A stretch of DNA of 64,000 bases from Albula goreensis (Eukaryota > Chordata > Actinopteri > Albuliformes > Albulidae): the NCBI GenBank assembly GCA_022829145.1, contig CM040742.1:44099682-44163681 (forward strand), given 5' to 3'. The notes below the pieces were generated by a model, which saw only the letters and a list, made by a program, of their open reading frames with translations, did no database searches and was not told the origin of the DNA. Every line of letters begins with the position of its first letter. Position 1 is the stretch's first letter. Below are positions 45,201-58,800 of this stretch, in pieces. Both the position numbers and the translations under genes were made by a program.

Positions 45201-48200
45201 GCACCCCACCCTGATGGCCAGGCACGCCACGGTTTGGGGCTGCTTTGTTGTCTCTGGATTCTGAGGGCATGTCATTACAGCGACATCCCTGACTTCAGAA
45301 AAAGAGAGCAACAGGTCACCCCTCTGGCCAATGAGGTTTTCTGGAAAGTGGGCCAAACAGACAACTATCCTAAAATATATAAACAGATCTACGACAGAAC
45401 AAAGAATAATATTTATGTTTAGGTTTGTCCAAGTCAGTGTTGGGAGTTTATTTAAAAGTGGCAGGAAAAAAATTAGCAAGCTGCCCACACAAGAAAACCC
45501 TCAAATGTCAGAGCTAAAGAAATTCTGTAAGCAAGAACAGGCTACAATTGCTTAAATCAGATATGACACACCGATAAACAGCTTTACAAAACTGTAATCT
45601 GAAGTCCCTGCTGCTCAACATGGTGCTCAAGTTAGCTCATTTTTTTATTTTGTCCATTAAGCAGGCTGTCCTTTAGCATGAATTGAGAAGTGGATGCAGG
45701 TCGAACAGGATTTCAGTGAAAAGTATGTCAAAATACAGGCCATTCCAAAGGGGCTCACAAACTTTCACAAAGTATTCAACACTAAAATGATTTGCTCATG
45801 TGACTGTATGGTTGGCTGATCGGGTGCACACACTGTGCTTGTCATGTTCCCTCAAAAGAATTCCCTCCTCAGTGTAGTGATTAAATATGGTTTAGATAAC
45901 TATCTTAAATACTTTAAACCCTTTCAAGTTCCTGAAGATCACTTGCAATGGTAAAAGAAAACAATCAATCTTCATCAATATAAAGAAAACTGGAAATCAA
46001 CATCTTTAGCTAGACATTCTCAAGCATCTGCAGGAGTGTTCTCATATTTTAACATCATCTTGAAGATGTGAAAAGTATTACAAATACATATCTGACCCAG
46101 ATCTGAATGTGGTATAGTTATGGCTCTGAGGGAAACATGACTTTGATGACTTACATTACACCAAATCGAGTTTCGGATCTAGGGGCTTTATTTCTGACAC
46201 CTCCTCTGTAAACAACACTTATTTTTTTCTGGCAACAGGCTGTGTGCAAACTTACTTTATCCCTCAGATTTCTGAGGATGAAGTTGGTTGGCACAGAAAA
46301 GTTTCCTAATGTCAACAGTTATAACAGAAAAACCACTAGAGATTTTTCCATCTCTGAAAAGCTGCTTCCAGTCAGAGCCACGCCTACACAGCATTGTGAT
46401 TGGTCAGTATCAGCAGAGCTTTACAGAAACTGACCTTTGTTTTTTTACCAAAGAAAATCCCCAAAGTCAAGTGGTATTATGTAACAACTGAGAGACTGTT
46501 CATTTTATCTTATTTGACTGTTATTTATTGCGCTTTTTACGACTGTTACTGCATAAATTGATTTGTTCATTCCTTATTTTTGTTAATAATAATGCTGAAG
46601 TTAAATATTTGATTCTGAGACAGTTCCTATATTATACTTCCTTCTCCTAGGACAGTACTGCACTTTGACCCTGAGCTATCCACTTTTATTAACACTGTAA
46701 ACCACTCTCAGTAAAAGCATCTGAAAATGGCTGCACAGTAATGAGACAGCAGTCGTCAGGCTCATAGTTGTGTCGTATGATGTCATATTTACGGGCCCGC
46801 CCTGTGAGGATGCTCTGGGTACCTTGGCCAGCAGCAGCAGGGTTCGGCTCGTCCGGGCATCCGCGTGCTTCTCCCTGAGGTGGAACAGTTTAGGAGACAT
46901 GATGGCCGGGGAGATAAACCGCAGGCACAGGAAGCTGGTCACGGCGATAAACTTCACCTTCTGCGGGTTACCGAAACAAAACAAAACAAAAAAAAAAACA
47001 CTCTGAAACACGACCTGTCTATCCCTTATTGCTCCTTTGCCATTTTAATTTTTAATTTGAATAACAATTATGGAAATAAGTGGCTGCAAAGAATCAATAC
47101 GTGTTATAAAACAAATAAATGGACAAAAAAGATCACATGGCTAACTAAACTGTTTGCTCAGTAATGCAGAACCCCCCTGTATGGACATATGTAAAATACA
47201 CAAATAATACAGCTCATAAACATGGCTCCACCGTTGTGCTCTACCTTGCAATGGCAGTTTACTTCGGAATCTAATGGGAATCTGTTCAGTGAAAAGATGA
47301 GAATCTGTGTGCAACATACCATGTGACTACCATGATTATAGATTTTCATGAAATTCAGAGGATGCATTCTCACACTCTGAGTTGGTAAGTAAAGCTTTGT
47401 TAAGTTTTGAGATGTGATATTAAAAAAAAAAACTAAAAAAAGCTTGTGTTTTCAATTGAAATATTGTTAGACCCTTAACTAAGCTGGGTAGCATCCCTTT
47501 TCTGATGGTTTACGAAGCAGCAGAAAGTACCTCTTAAACCATAACTCTACAGAATCGCGCTTGAATCGTGCCTATATTTAGCATCCATCTCTTTTGCCAG
47601 CTAATGGGCTGCCATGTTCAACCTTTGCCGAATGTGGGTGCGCCACGTCCAGCATCACCTGGGTGCAGACGTGTCTGCTTTTCCCACGGAATCAGGATTT
47701 CCATACAAATGCCTGACCCCGGATCCATTAACCTCAAAAACGAGCGCAGCAGAGAAGACGTGTTCCATTTGTGCCTGCATACAATGTGTTTTTTTTTCTA
47801 CCATTCCCTGTGTGGAAACTAGCTCAAACACCAATAAACCAACGCAGAATGGAGCAGAAATAATGACTTGGGGAAAAAAAAGTACATTTTGCTCATCTAA
47901 CTTAACAGTTTATTTTAACTGTTGCGCTGGAATCGTAGTTCATTCTAACTACTCGAGTCAGGAACAATGCCCTTGATTGATATTTAAATCATAATTCAAC
48001 AACAATTACCCCGTTTCCAAAATATGTATTAATATGCTCGTTTCAGACATCTGGGGCCCAAATTTCCATTTTATTTGTGAAATCAGGGCACACACATGCG
48101 GTCACATGAGACTCCATGCGGCCCTGGCTAATGTGATGACGGCGCAGTCATTTACGTGCAAAGCAGAGGCACACCTGAGCCCCCCCGCCCATAACACTGG

Positions 48201-51200
48201 CACGTCCGTCAACTGCAGCTGCCTCAGAGGCTTCATCTGCTCTCAAAGCAGTCACGATGCGATGGGAACACCAGCCAATGCACAAACCCAGAGAATTTAC
48301 ACTGTCTTTCCCCTCCATTACACTCTCATTTGCATTTTACATTTAGGAGACACTTTCGTCAGGAGCAGCGTGCAGTCAGCTAACCTTGTTTGAAAAGGGC
48401 CATCCTTTTTAACAGCTAGACATTTCAGGGTGCAATTCAAACCAAGGACACACAGCCTCCGAGAGCAGCGCCATAAACAGAAACTTGAACCTGCAACCTC
48501 TGAATCATAAGTCAATTCCCATAGTCTCATCTCCACAGAGTCTCATTATCTGATTAAGAAAACATGCATAGCTTGTTTTGTTGTAAACCACCTGCTGGCT
48601 TACAAGGGACCCCAGTTTCTGAGAGTTATTTGGTTAGCCTATGTCTGCATACATTACAGAAGAAGCAAAAAGGAGATTCCAGCTTTAAATAACCTCTTCA
48701 GGTCAATGGCCCACACATTTGGGACGAATATTTGACCCAGATGTTTGAGAGTAATTTTTTTTTTTTAAAGATTTTTTTTCAGGATTTTTCCTTTATATAT
48801 TTTTCCTACTTTATTTGACAGTTACAGTAGAGAGACAGACAGGAAATGCAGGAGAGACAGAGGGGAGGACATGCAAGGGGCCCAGGATGGATGACGGATG
48901 ACCCTCATTTTTCTGATAAACCAAGGTGGTGCCCACCTGTGATGCCATTTTTCTTCCATGTTGTGCCACACTGCACCATACTCACCCTGTACTCCTTGTC
49001 GGGAAATCGCTCCTGTACGCGCAGGTAGAGCTGGCGGAAGGCCTGGCAGAGGGCGACGGGGCAGTACGTGGCGGACTGGGCGATGGCGTGCAGGAGCTCA
49101 GAGAGGTAGGACTGCAGGTGGGCGGAGCTCTGCTGGATCACGTCGGCCTCCGTCTGCATCCGGTGCAGGCCGGCACACCTGTGTGGTGGGGGTTGGGGGT
49201 GGACACAGGGATGCACAGGTAAAGGGCTAGCCTTTTTCGCTGTGTGAGCACTGAGATAGAGCTGGGGTTTGGGCAGAGGCATTCACACACAAGCAGCAGA
49301 GCCACAAGATACCTGGCAGCAATCTGAGCTTGACTTTTAAGTGTTAGTTCCCCTGTAAAAAAAAAAAAAAAAAAAAAAACCCACAGCTACAGCTGAGTGA
49401 CGATCATAAGTTACTTGGAGGGTTAATTAGGTGTTCAGTTTCATAGGCAACTCAGACTGCCTTTGTTTTTCAGCATCAACGCTAATGATGCTAGCCGCTG
49501 GTGTATAGCTGTTCTTGTAAACAGAGCTTTGCTGAACACTTCATGAGTAGTACATCTTATCGACAGGACGAAAATGATGAGTTTGGAGGCGCTACAGTTC
49601 AACAGACTAATTATCTGATATATAACTGGGTCATTCAGAAAACATGAGCGAGTGCGATCATTGGTATCTTTAAGGCTGCGGCACACTTCGGCTCAAACAC
49701 ACAGCAGGAGTCTTGGGGAACAAAGCAATGAACCACAATGTAATATATTATGAAATTCCACCAGAAAATTGCTCTGCTTCCATGAATCATTGATTAGCAC
49801 TGGAAACATGACACATAATAGCTCTGTACTGTATTATATAACATCATCTGCATCACAAAAAAAAAACTAATTTCTATCTCCATTTTTGTTGTTTGATACA
49901 TAATTTAAAGTACTTCATCATCTGTTGTGTGCTGTCAGCGTTTCATGGCGGTGCGGCTGACAAAGTTAATTCAAAACACTGCGTGCAGGAAGCCTTTCTA
50001 AATGACCATAATGTACTGATAAATCAGTTCATCTCGTTTCTTCAGAAATTGTCTGGCAGGAAAAGGATTTTTTTCAGACAGTATATTAGTATGGAGTGAT
50101 GGGTAGGGGGTGGGATGGTGCAGTCATAGTCATGGTGCATTTGAGGTGTTGGCAGGCAGATGTGTTAAACCAGCGGCAGAGGCCAAAAGCAGTGTCTAAG
50201 AAAGCCAATGAGTGCAAAATATAAAGCAAAGAAATTCACCGACTATTTATTTCTGTGTATTTATGAGGATATTATGTTTGTAGCCTTGCTGTTGTATTGT
50301 CACTATATCGATTGATTGATTGCATTGCATTGATTGGTTGGCTTGTTTGGACTGACCGACTGATTGATTGCATGACCGTATGACTGCTTGACTGGCTTCA
50401 CTGGACTGACTGACTGATTGCATGACCGTATGACTGCTTGACTGGCTTCACTGGACTGACTGACTGATTACGTGACTGTATGACTGCTTGACTGGCTTCA
50501 CTGGACTGACTGACTGATTGCATGACCGTATGACTGCTTGACTGGCTTCACTGGACTGACTGACTGATTGCATGACCGTATGGCTGCTTGACTGGCTTCA
50601 CTGGACTGACTGACTGATTGCATGACCGTATGGCTGCTTGACTGGCTTCACTGGACTGACTGACTTGATGCTTGCTGGACTGACTGATTGATTGCTGAAG
50701 AAAGAAAGAGGCTGACTGGGGAAAGAGGTCATCGGGTTCCCTCACCCTGCCTCCTTCAGCTCCACCTTGCTGGGGTCCAGCTCCACGTACTTCTTCTCCT
50801 CAAAGATACGGCTGATGATCGGGGTGAGGACTCTGTGAAGATACTGCATTCCTGCCACCTGCAGGATGGGGGCAGGGGCAGTCACATGACCATCATGAAT
50901 CACGGAAAACAAACAGAACGCAAGTCACGATACAGAGAAAAGTCGAGCCAGGGATGTGAAAGCTCCGTGATTAATCTGGAAATACTGGCTTTCAAACCAC
51001 ACATTTCTTGTTGGTTACAAGTATTTGACTTTACTTTGGATCAGATTCCCCTATTACCAGCTGTCAAAGAGAGAGAGAGCGCTTGCTGTGTTTGCTTATG
51101 ACTCAGCTGAAGGCCTCTGCTTTGGATTCAGACATAATGGACTCCAATTTTCACCGTCCAGACTCATGGCACAATGACGAAAAAGACTATTAACTAAACT

Positions 51201-54200
51201 GAATAAATATTGACATCATTTATGTATTTGAAAACCTAGGTTTATGCGATATCTCTTAAAGGCCAAAGATGATTTCATTCTTGACTATTCATATATTCAT
51301 TGGCATTCAGGAATCCACCTACTGCAGCTGTGAATCTGTTGCATTCTACTTGTGTGAAATCAATGTCGCAGAAATTAATCAAACTAACACGCTTGATTTG
51401 ATGCTCCTGCCATGAGTTTAGACCATTTATACAGAGCTAAAAATAAAAATCTGTATTTTCTGACTGATAAGGGGAAAAAAATGACATCCCTGCTGACGAC
51501 AGATGGGAGTTAAAAACACACCTTTAGAAAGGACTCCATGGACTTGGAGGCCAGGGAATTGCTGCGGAACAGAGTGTTGGGTTCACCTGCGAGACGAAAT
51601 GAAAATGGCGGAGAGCTTTATGTAATAAAGCATGAGAAACATATACAACACCAAAATCAGTGCCACAGACATCACAGTTTTGGTCTGGAATCTCTTTTCG
51701 TCAAATGATCCGATTCCCAAAAGAAGTTAAAAATGGTGGATTACAGGAAAGAGAGTGAACAGACTTGATAGTATTTTATATTATTTTATATATTCAGGAT
51801 ATTTACTATCCAGAAACACGACACCAGTGGTGATGGTGATGCTTTTTATTTGAAATTTTCTGTTGTTTGTTTCTATGTTGATGATGCCTCTGTGTCTGTC
51901 ATTTTGTTAGAAATTTTTGGTTGCAGGAGGCGCCTCCCTTTCCGTTTCGCATTGCATTCTGGGACAATACTGTGCAAACCACACTTCAGATCACCGCCAT
52001 TGTTAGTGCATATACTTGTACTATCTAGTGAATAGTGCATGAAAAAAATGAACCACACTATGTACTACGCACTCAAAAAACAGCTATAAATAGGGCGACA
52101 GACATGGCAAGCGTCATTTTACAGGTGTTTCTTTGAGTGAAACCAGGAAGTACATCTTGGCCGCTTACTGGTTTTATCCAGTTCCAGCTTGAACAGGACG
52201 TCCAGGAACTCCTTTGCCAGTCCCTGACCCAGGAAGAGCTTGACCAGGTTGGTGGCTACTTCCTGTCGGCTTTCGGCTGTGGTCGTCTCATCGATTAGCA
52301 TCATGAGGTCGGGCCAGTTTCCCTACAACAATAGTCATCATCGTCATTGACGATAAGCTAATCGTATTAAACAGGCCTGCCACTGGAAAATTATTTAATT
52401 CACTGAAACTTTTTTTTTTTTTATGCAACCTAAAAGATTTAATTAATAATGGCCATGACCAAGTGAGACTACTGGCTGTACAAACCAGTGACCATCCATC
52501 CTTATCCAGGACTGCTTCAAGGTCTTGCTGTTTTTTTTTTTTTGTTTCAAACCAAAATTCCACAAAAACCTCAGATCTCAGAAGCCACTGGAAAAGAGCT
52601 GACTCTGCATGGCAAAATGCCCTGTGTACTTTCAACACTAACAGTGTACATGTGGGCCCAGTTGTTCTCATATGTACACTGTTAGTGTTAAATTAACACC
52701 GGATATTTTGGTTTGTGTAAACAGCTCCTGGCTAAAAATAAAACCCCGCAGACCCTGGAGCTCTCTGCGCCGGGGCAGAGGAAGGGGCAGGGGAAGGGGC
52801 AGAGGAAGGGAGGAAGGGGCAGGGGAAGGGGCAGAGGAAGGGGCAGGGGAAGGGGCAGGGGAAGGGGCAGGGGGCAGAGGAAGGGGCAGGGGAAGGGGCA
52901 GGGGGGGCAGAGGGGCAAGGGGCAGGGGAAGGGGCAGAGGAAGGGGCAGGGGAAGGGGCAGGGGAAGGGGCAGAGGAAGGGGCAGGGGAAGGGGCAGAGG
53001 AAGGGGCAGGGGAAGGGGCAGGGGAAGGGGCAGAGGAAGGGGCAGGGGAAGGGGGAAGGGGCAGGAAGGGGCAGGGGAAGGGGCAGAGGAAGGGGCAGAG
53101 GAAGGGGCAGGGGAAGGGGCAGGGAAGGGCAGAGGGGCAGAAGGGGAAGGGGCAGGGGGAAGGGGCAGGGGAAGGGGCAGGGGAAGGGAGCAGGAAGGGG
53201 GAAGGGGCAGAGGGGCAGGGGCAGGGAAGGGGCAGAGGCAGGGAAGGGGCAGGGAAGGGGCAGGGGAAGGGGCAGAGGAAGGGGCAGGGAAGGGGCAGGG
53301 GAAGGGGCAGGGGAAGGGGCAGGGGAAGGGGCAGAGGAAGGGGCAGGGGAAGGGGCAGAGGAAGGGGCAGAGGAAGGGGCAGGGGAAGGGGCAGAGGAAG
53401 GGGCAGAGGAAGGGGCAGGGGGCAGGGGGCAGAGGAAGGGGCAGGGAAGGGGCAGGGGAAGGGGCAGGGGAAGGGGCAGGGGAAGGGGCAGAGGAAGGGG
53501 CAGAGGAAGGGGCAGGGGAAGGGGCAGAGGAAGGGGCAGGGAAGGGGCAGGGGAAGGGGCAGGGGAAGGGGCAAGGGGCACTAGGGGTGGCATGTGTGGC
53601 TAATTACTCACATTGAGTTGGGCACCCACAGACTGGCACAACAGCTCCACCAGAGGCTGGTAGTGGCTGGATGGCAGAACAGTCTCATCTCGGAGTCTGA
53701 GCTGCAGCCTTAGAGAGCCCAGGGTACCCCTAAAACAAGGCAAGGCAAGTTTATTTATATAGAAACAATTCATACACAACGGTAGATTCAAAGTGCTTTA
53801 CAAATGAGAGGGGGAAAAAGTACTGGAATATAATTTAATAGAAGAATAAAAAAATACAAAATTTATTAAAAGTACAGGAATATCATTTTACAAAAGAATA
53901 AAGATAAAATAATAAATAAAGATTAAAAACAACAGTAGCCTGATTTACAGTTTACAAAAAGCATCTGAGAACAGAGAGGTTTTAAGCCTCGACTTGAGGC
54001 TTAGATGGCTGCAGCTGGGGCACCTTTAAGGTCTTCAGGGTGCTGGTCCCAGAGATGGGCCACATAATAACTAAAGGCCACTTCGCCACATTGAAACAGA
54101 GGGGATACCCCATGGAAAGGACAAGTTTCTCTATGTACAGGGATATACCGTTTGAAGGACTCCCTTTGGTATAGCCATAAAAGCAAAACAGTATCAAACT

Positions 54201-55860
54201 GCAGTGTATACAGTAGAATGTGTTGGACTCAACTCAGGTAGTCAACAGCAAGAAGAGAAGGCAACAGCTGACAGTGAAGGCTGTGCAGTAGGGGTGTATA
54301 AAAGCAAAACTATGTCAACCAGGTGGGAGGGCCGTCTTGACCAGAGCTAAAAAACCCGTGCCAGGGACAGCAAGGGTGAGTTGGCAGAGTTAAAAGAGGT
54401 GAGGGTAAGAGGTAATGACAGGTGGTTAGGCCTGGGTGCCGGGGAAAAACGTTTAAAAAAACCTAAAGGTTAAACCTTTCAGCCTATATTTTAGGTTCGG
54501 AAACTGTTAGCTGCTAGCGGCCACCCACAATGGGGCTATTGTGGTCTGGGAGGGAACACGCAGTGAGATTGCTACACCATGAAAAGTGCTCTACAAATAA
54601 AATGTATTATTATTATTATTATTATTATTACTGTTCTTAAGCCACGGTGGTGCTCAGAACAAACATTCCCCCTGCCCCCCCCCCCTCCCAGAGAGGGTCA
54701 CCAAACATCCTGTCACTAAACAGGATGGCGACAGATGGAGGAAGTTCAAAAATCCCATCAGGAAGAAGATGGTGATGTAAAAAACCAACCATCAAAAAAA
54801 AAAGAAAAATGGGAGAAAAGCGACTAAATAAACAACAACAGCTTGAGTTGTTCGCAGAGAAGAAAGAGGATCATGCAGGGGAGGGGAAAAGAGATTAGGT
54901 TGGCTTTATCTGGGAATATTTTTTTTTCCCAGTTCATCAAAGCCATCCACGTGGGGAAAAAACATTGTGCGCATCTTTATTCCTTAGCAGCCGATTTCAA
55001 CCCGTGCCCGCACCCCCAACCCCCACCGAGCTCCCATTACCGCGGTTTGATTTCCCTGAACCACTCTGATGTTATTCGATTTGAGGGCTTAATAACAGTG
55101 ACATCATAAATACAGACAAGATCCCCTTTATTTCCTGCTCCTGTGGTTAAGTAATCTATTGTTGTGGGACATTTCTATTCCCATGTGATCCTATAGTTAA
55201 GAGTAAGATAGGCGGGGTGGGGGAGGTTGGGGCGGGGGGGGGTAAGAGAGATTAATGTTGATTTTGATTAGCTTTGATGAACAATGATAATTAGAGGCAT
55301 AAAGATTATCACTTCTAACAAAGGGAAAGATTCAGTGTCATTTTTAATCTATTACTTTATTTTACCCTTATATAACTGTGTAGGTCAACTGACAGAATAT
55401 GTCACTCTCTGTCCTTCCTTCTTTTTTTTTTTTTTTTTTTTGAAATAGACATTTTTACAGAGTATATTTATTTCATTTGTATTGACAACATATGAATGCA
55501 GAATGTGCAGAGCCACATTACGTTTTTGTTGTTAACTCTGCCTCGGCATCCATAGATCAGAACAGGCATCGAACATGAGATTTTAAATAAGCTTTGAACA
55601 TGGTTGGTGGGGCATGGGGCGTTCAAAGCAGCGATTTCTAGTAAAGAGAAAGGGGGCTGGGCGTGCTTAATCTTACAATCAGAAGGATTTTCGGCCAGCG
55701 TAAGCTCGCAATATAATACACTGGCCTTTGGCCGCTGATATTATTGGGGAAAATTCCTCTTTCTGCCGCTCCTCTTCTGAAAGCTTATTTTAAGCCTTTT
55801 TATATACAATTATCTTACGCGGCACAGCTCTCAACCTAAGAGTGAGAGCGTGACTGAGAC

Positions 55861-55896
<36 letters not shown>

Positions 55897-58800
55897 TGCA
55901 AGGGTAAGAGGCAGCAACAGTGAGGGGAGTCGTATTTGTGTAAGAGACTGCCACACACTTCTCACACTGATCCTAAAGGTGATGGTGCATTACACAAAAG
56001 GGATATGTTTTCATTTCTGGAGTAAAATCACATGTGCACAGGAAAAATGGACGGAATGCAACAGCAAAATTCTTCCAGGGGAAAAAAAATGCATAAAATC
56101 TGCAAAAATGTAAGCTGTTTCTGACATCCTAATGGGCTATTTGCTTATAAAACGAAAGGTGTAACGCAGATGAGCGGGCAGAGGAGGAGGAGGTTTGCAA
56201 TGGGCCCCGCAAGCACCTTCAACGGTCTTCTGGCTTGTGTCCAAGATGCCAAAGGCATCGAACATTATGTTCACTCAGATATTTGAATCATTCCGCAGCT
56301 ATCTTTGAGATGGGTTTTTTCTCCCACTACTGTGTTGTAATCATTGGTGTAAGCTGGAGCAGAGTCACAAGTTCACAACGCTCTGTGACTGGATGCTCAA
56401 TGCACCCCAGTTTCTCTTTACAAGTTTGCACTTTTTTTAATCATCTCTTTGGACACACCCCTGTTTTCATCTCCTCCAGCAAGCATTCCAAAACGTCTTC
56501 CTATTGGCCTTCCACAACATCTCGCAATAGGCCTTCCAGATACTTCCTGTTACAGGCCTTTTACAACTTTCTGCTAGAGACCTTCCAGAACTTTCTGCTA
56601 GCGGTCTTCAAGAGGTCTCTGCTACAGGGTCTTCGAGAACTTTCTACTGGAGGCCTTCCAGAAACTTCTGCTGGAGGCCTTCCAAAACGTTCTGCCAGAG
56701 CCCTTCAGCTTTACATAACCGCTCCCACTCCTGTCCTCCTCACCCACTGCTCTTCACACTAATGTCACCCACTACGCCCATGCCGCTCAGTGATCTTTTA
56801 CTTGACTGTGGGGGGGGTGGAAGAGAAAAAAAAAACAAGGATTTATCCAGAGAAAGGATTACAGTATGACTCTGCGGCTTCCTGTTGGCAAACAGGACGC
56901 ACACTCGCACATTAGTATTCATAAGCACTCAGGAAACAAGACGGCCCCCTCGAGCCACAACCTGCTGTGACCCCCCCATGCCCCCCACCTCTGCTCTGGT
57001 AATGGAGAAGCAGCAGTCTAATCTTCATTACATTAAATTTACATTCAGCCATTTTCTCCCACGCTATTCCTAAATCCAGTCCTCTCTGCACTCATCTATA
57101 TTAATCACACTTATGACAACACTGGGTGACCTTCTCTACTGTCACTCTTCTGTTGCTGTGAAGAGGAGTTTACTCTCTTAACCTGTTGTGATACTCAGTC
57201 AAACCCCAAAACATGGTTGCCTTCTGAAAGCCACAAATGCTGAAGAATGATCACTTTATACTGTCTAAGAAGCACTGAATAGAGTTTCTCTTTGATTCAT
57301 GTTCTGCAAGTAATCTTATCTAAGTAATCTTACCTTTTCTACCTTACTGCTGGTGTTAAAAAAAGACTAACAAAAACTGCATGAAACAATGCCCACGCCC
57401 AAATGAATATGTTGTGAACTTTCCATTCATGTGTCAAATTAAAAACAGAATAATAGTGGTGGAACAGACAACATCCTCCATGTCCATAGCTGAAGATTTA
57501 CCCAAACAGAGAAAGTTAATACTTTTCTCATGGCAGTGCACCACCTGGGAATCAAACCTGCAACCTCTTATGAACCAAGCTCCCTAAATGCTGCTTTCTC
57601 CTTTAATGCATAGCCCTGTGTACATGGCCTTTCAGACTGTCCTCTAACCTTTATACTACACCTCCAGCCCCATACAGAGCTTAGTTATACTACACCGCCA
57701 AGCTTAACAGAGCTTTCTTATTAGCATAGCTGAGCCATTACTAACTAGGAATGTGTAAAGCTTGGAGGACATTCGAGCTGCTGGTGGAGGCCGTGGGGTG
57801 ACTCACTCGTACTGGCTGTGTTTGGGCTTTTCCGGGCCCAGGCGAAACCACCCCTCCTCTTGCTGTTCAGAGTGCAGTCCGTTGATGTTGAACAACACCT
57901 GAAGGAGAGCAAAGAGAATCCCCAAAATCAGTAGCCCGATACAAGGAGTCCATGTGAGATTACAGAAGAGTGGGGCCCATGCACTGATAAGTAACTTTCA
58001 CGTCAGTCATGGCTCACCGGATATGATACAATCTTTGACAAAAAAAGAAAATGTAAAACAAACCAAAACAATGTGCTTGTGCTAGTCAGCTTGCTGTATT
58101 TTATCTACTTCTTTTTTGAACATTTTTTCTTCTATTTTCGTTTTGAAAAACCTGATGAACTTTTAGAAGAATCAGATAAAAACAATGCCCTAACTCGTTG
58201 CGGGCAACACACAGAATTATAGCTGTAGTGGTGTGACCTAACTTAAAAATATCCCACTTTCAGTGTACTTTTCTCATACGTCTCATATCACATACTAAAA
58301 ATATTATGAGACTGATTTTTGGTGAACTCAAATGAACATAGTCTCTTAAGGTTTAAATGTTAATTTTGTGTTGATTGAATAACATATGACCTTAAAGACA
58401 CTGAGTACATTTGTTGAGGAGTAAGTGAATTTGATTGTGCCCTTACGATTTTGGCTTATTTGGGGGGGGGGTCAAACTGGTTCCATGGCGGCTCACCTTT
58501 CCCAGAAAGTCGTTCTTACTGACGAGGTCCCAGTCCCACACCTCCACCGTCAGGGGGGTGTCACCAGGAGGCTCATCCAGCTCAAACTCAAAGCTCTCGT
58601 TCCAGCGAGGGTAGCAAGACTTCTTTACCACCTGTTGACAGGAAGTCACATGACTCAAAGACAGGAAGTCTAGGCATCCGCACTGACATCAGCTGCCATT
58701 CCGCTGAAGGCCGCTGAGTCCCGTGGCCAGAGTGCACCAGACAGGGACAGGGTTCCGTAGTCAGGTGACTTATGTATATACGGTGACCATCATTTATGGT

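Larger units (their letters stand above)
53730..57806 (-). other. rasa4: rasa4 intron, 4.1 kb
   Basis: Contains a ~890-bp interspersed repeat (53742-54632), a G-rich run (55208-55242), a poly-T run (about 55421-55441), an (AG)n microsatellite (55862-55890) and a 24-bp minisatellite (56482-56706). No exon was recognised. Its acceptor side joins in exact phase to 53729. Confidence 0.75.

Noticed and set aside
45690-45790. Tc1-like transposon end (ggggctcacaaactttcac)
   Set aside because: It resembles the terminal sequence of some fish Tc1 elements, but no matching inverted end or transposase fragment was found nearby.
52672-53616. Six-frame open frames of 280-314 codons with GQGKGQ-, EGAGEG- or PLPLPL-type products
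   Set aside because: They arise because the 12-bp purine repeat contains no stop in any frame on either strand. They lie inside a rasa4 intron and have no independent coding evidence.
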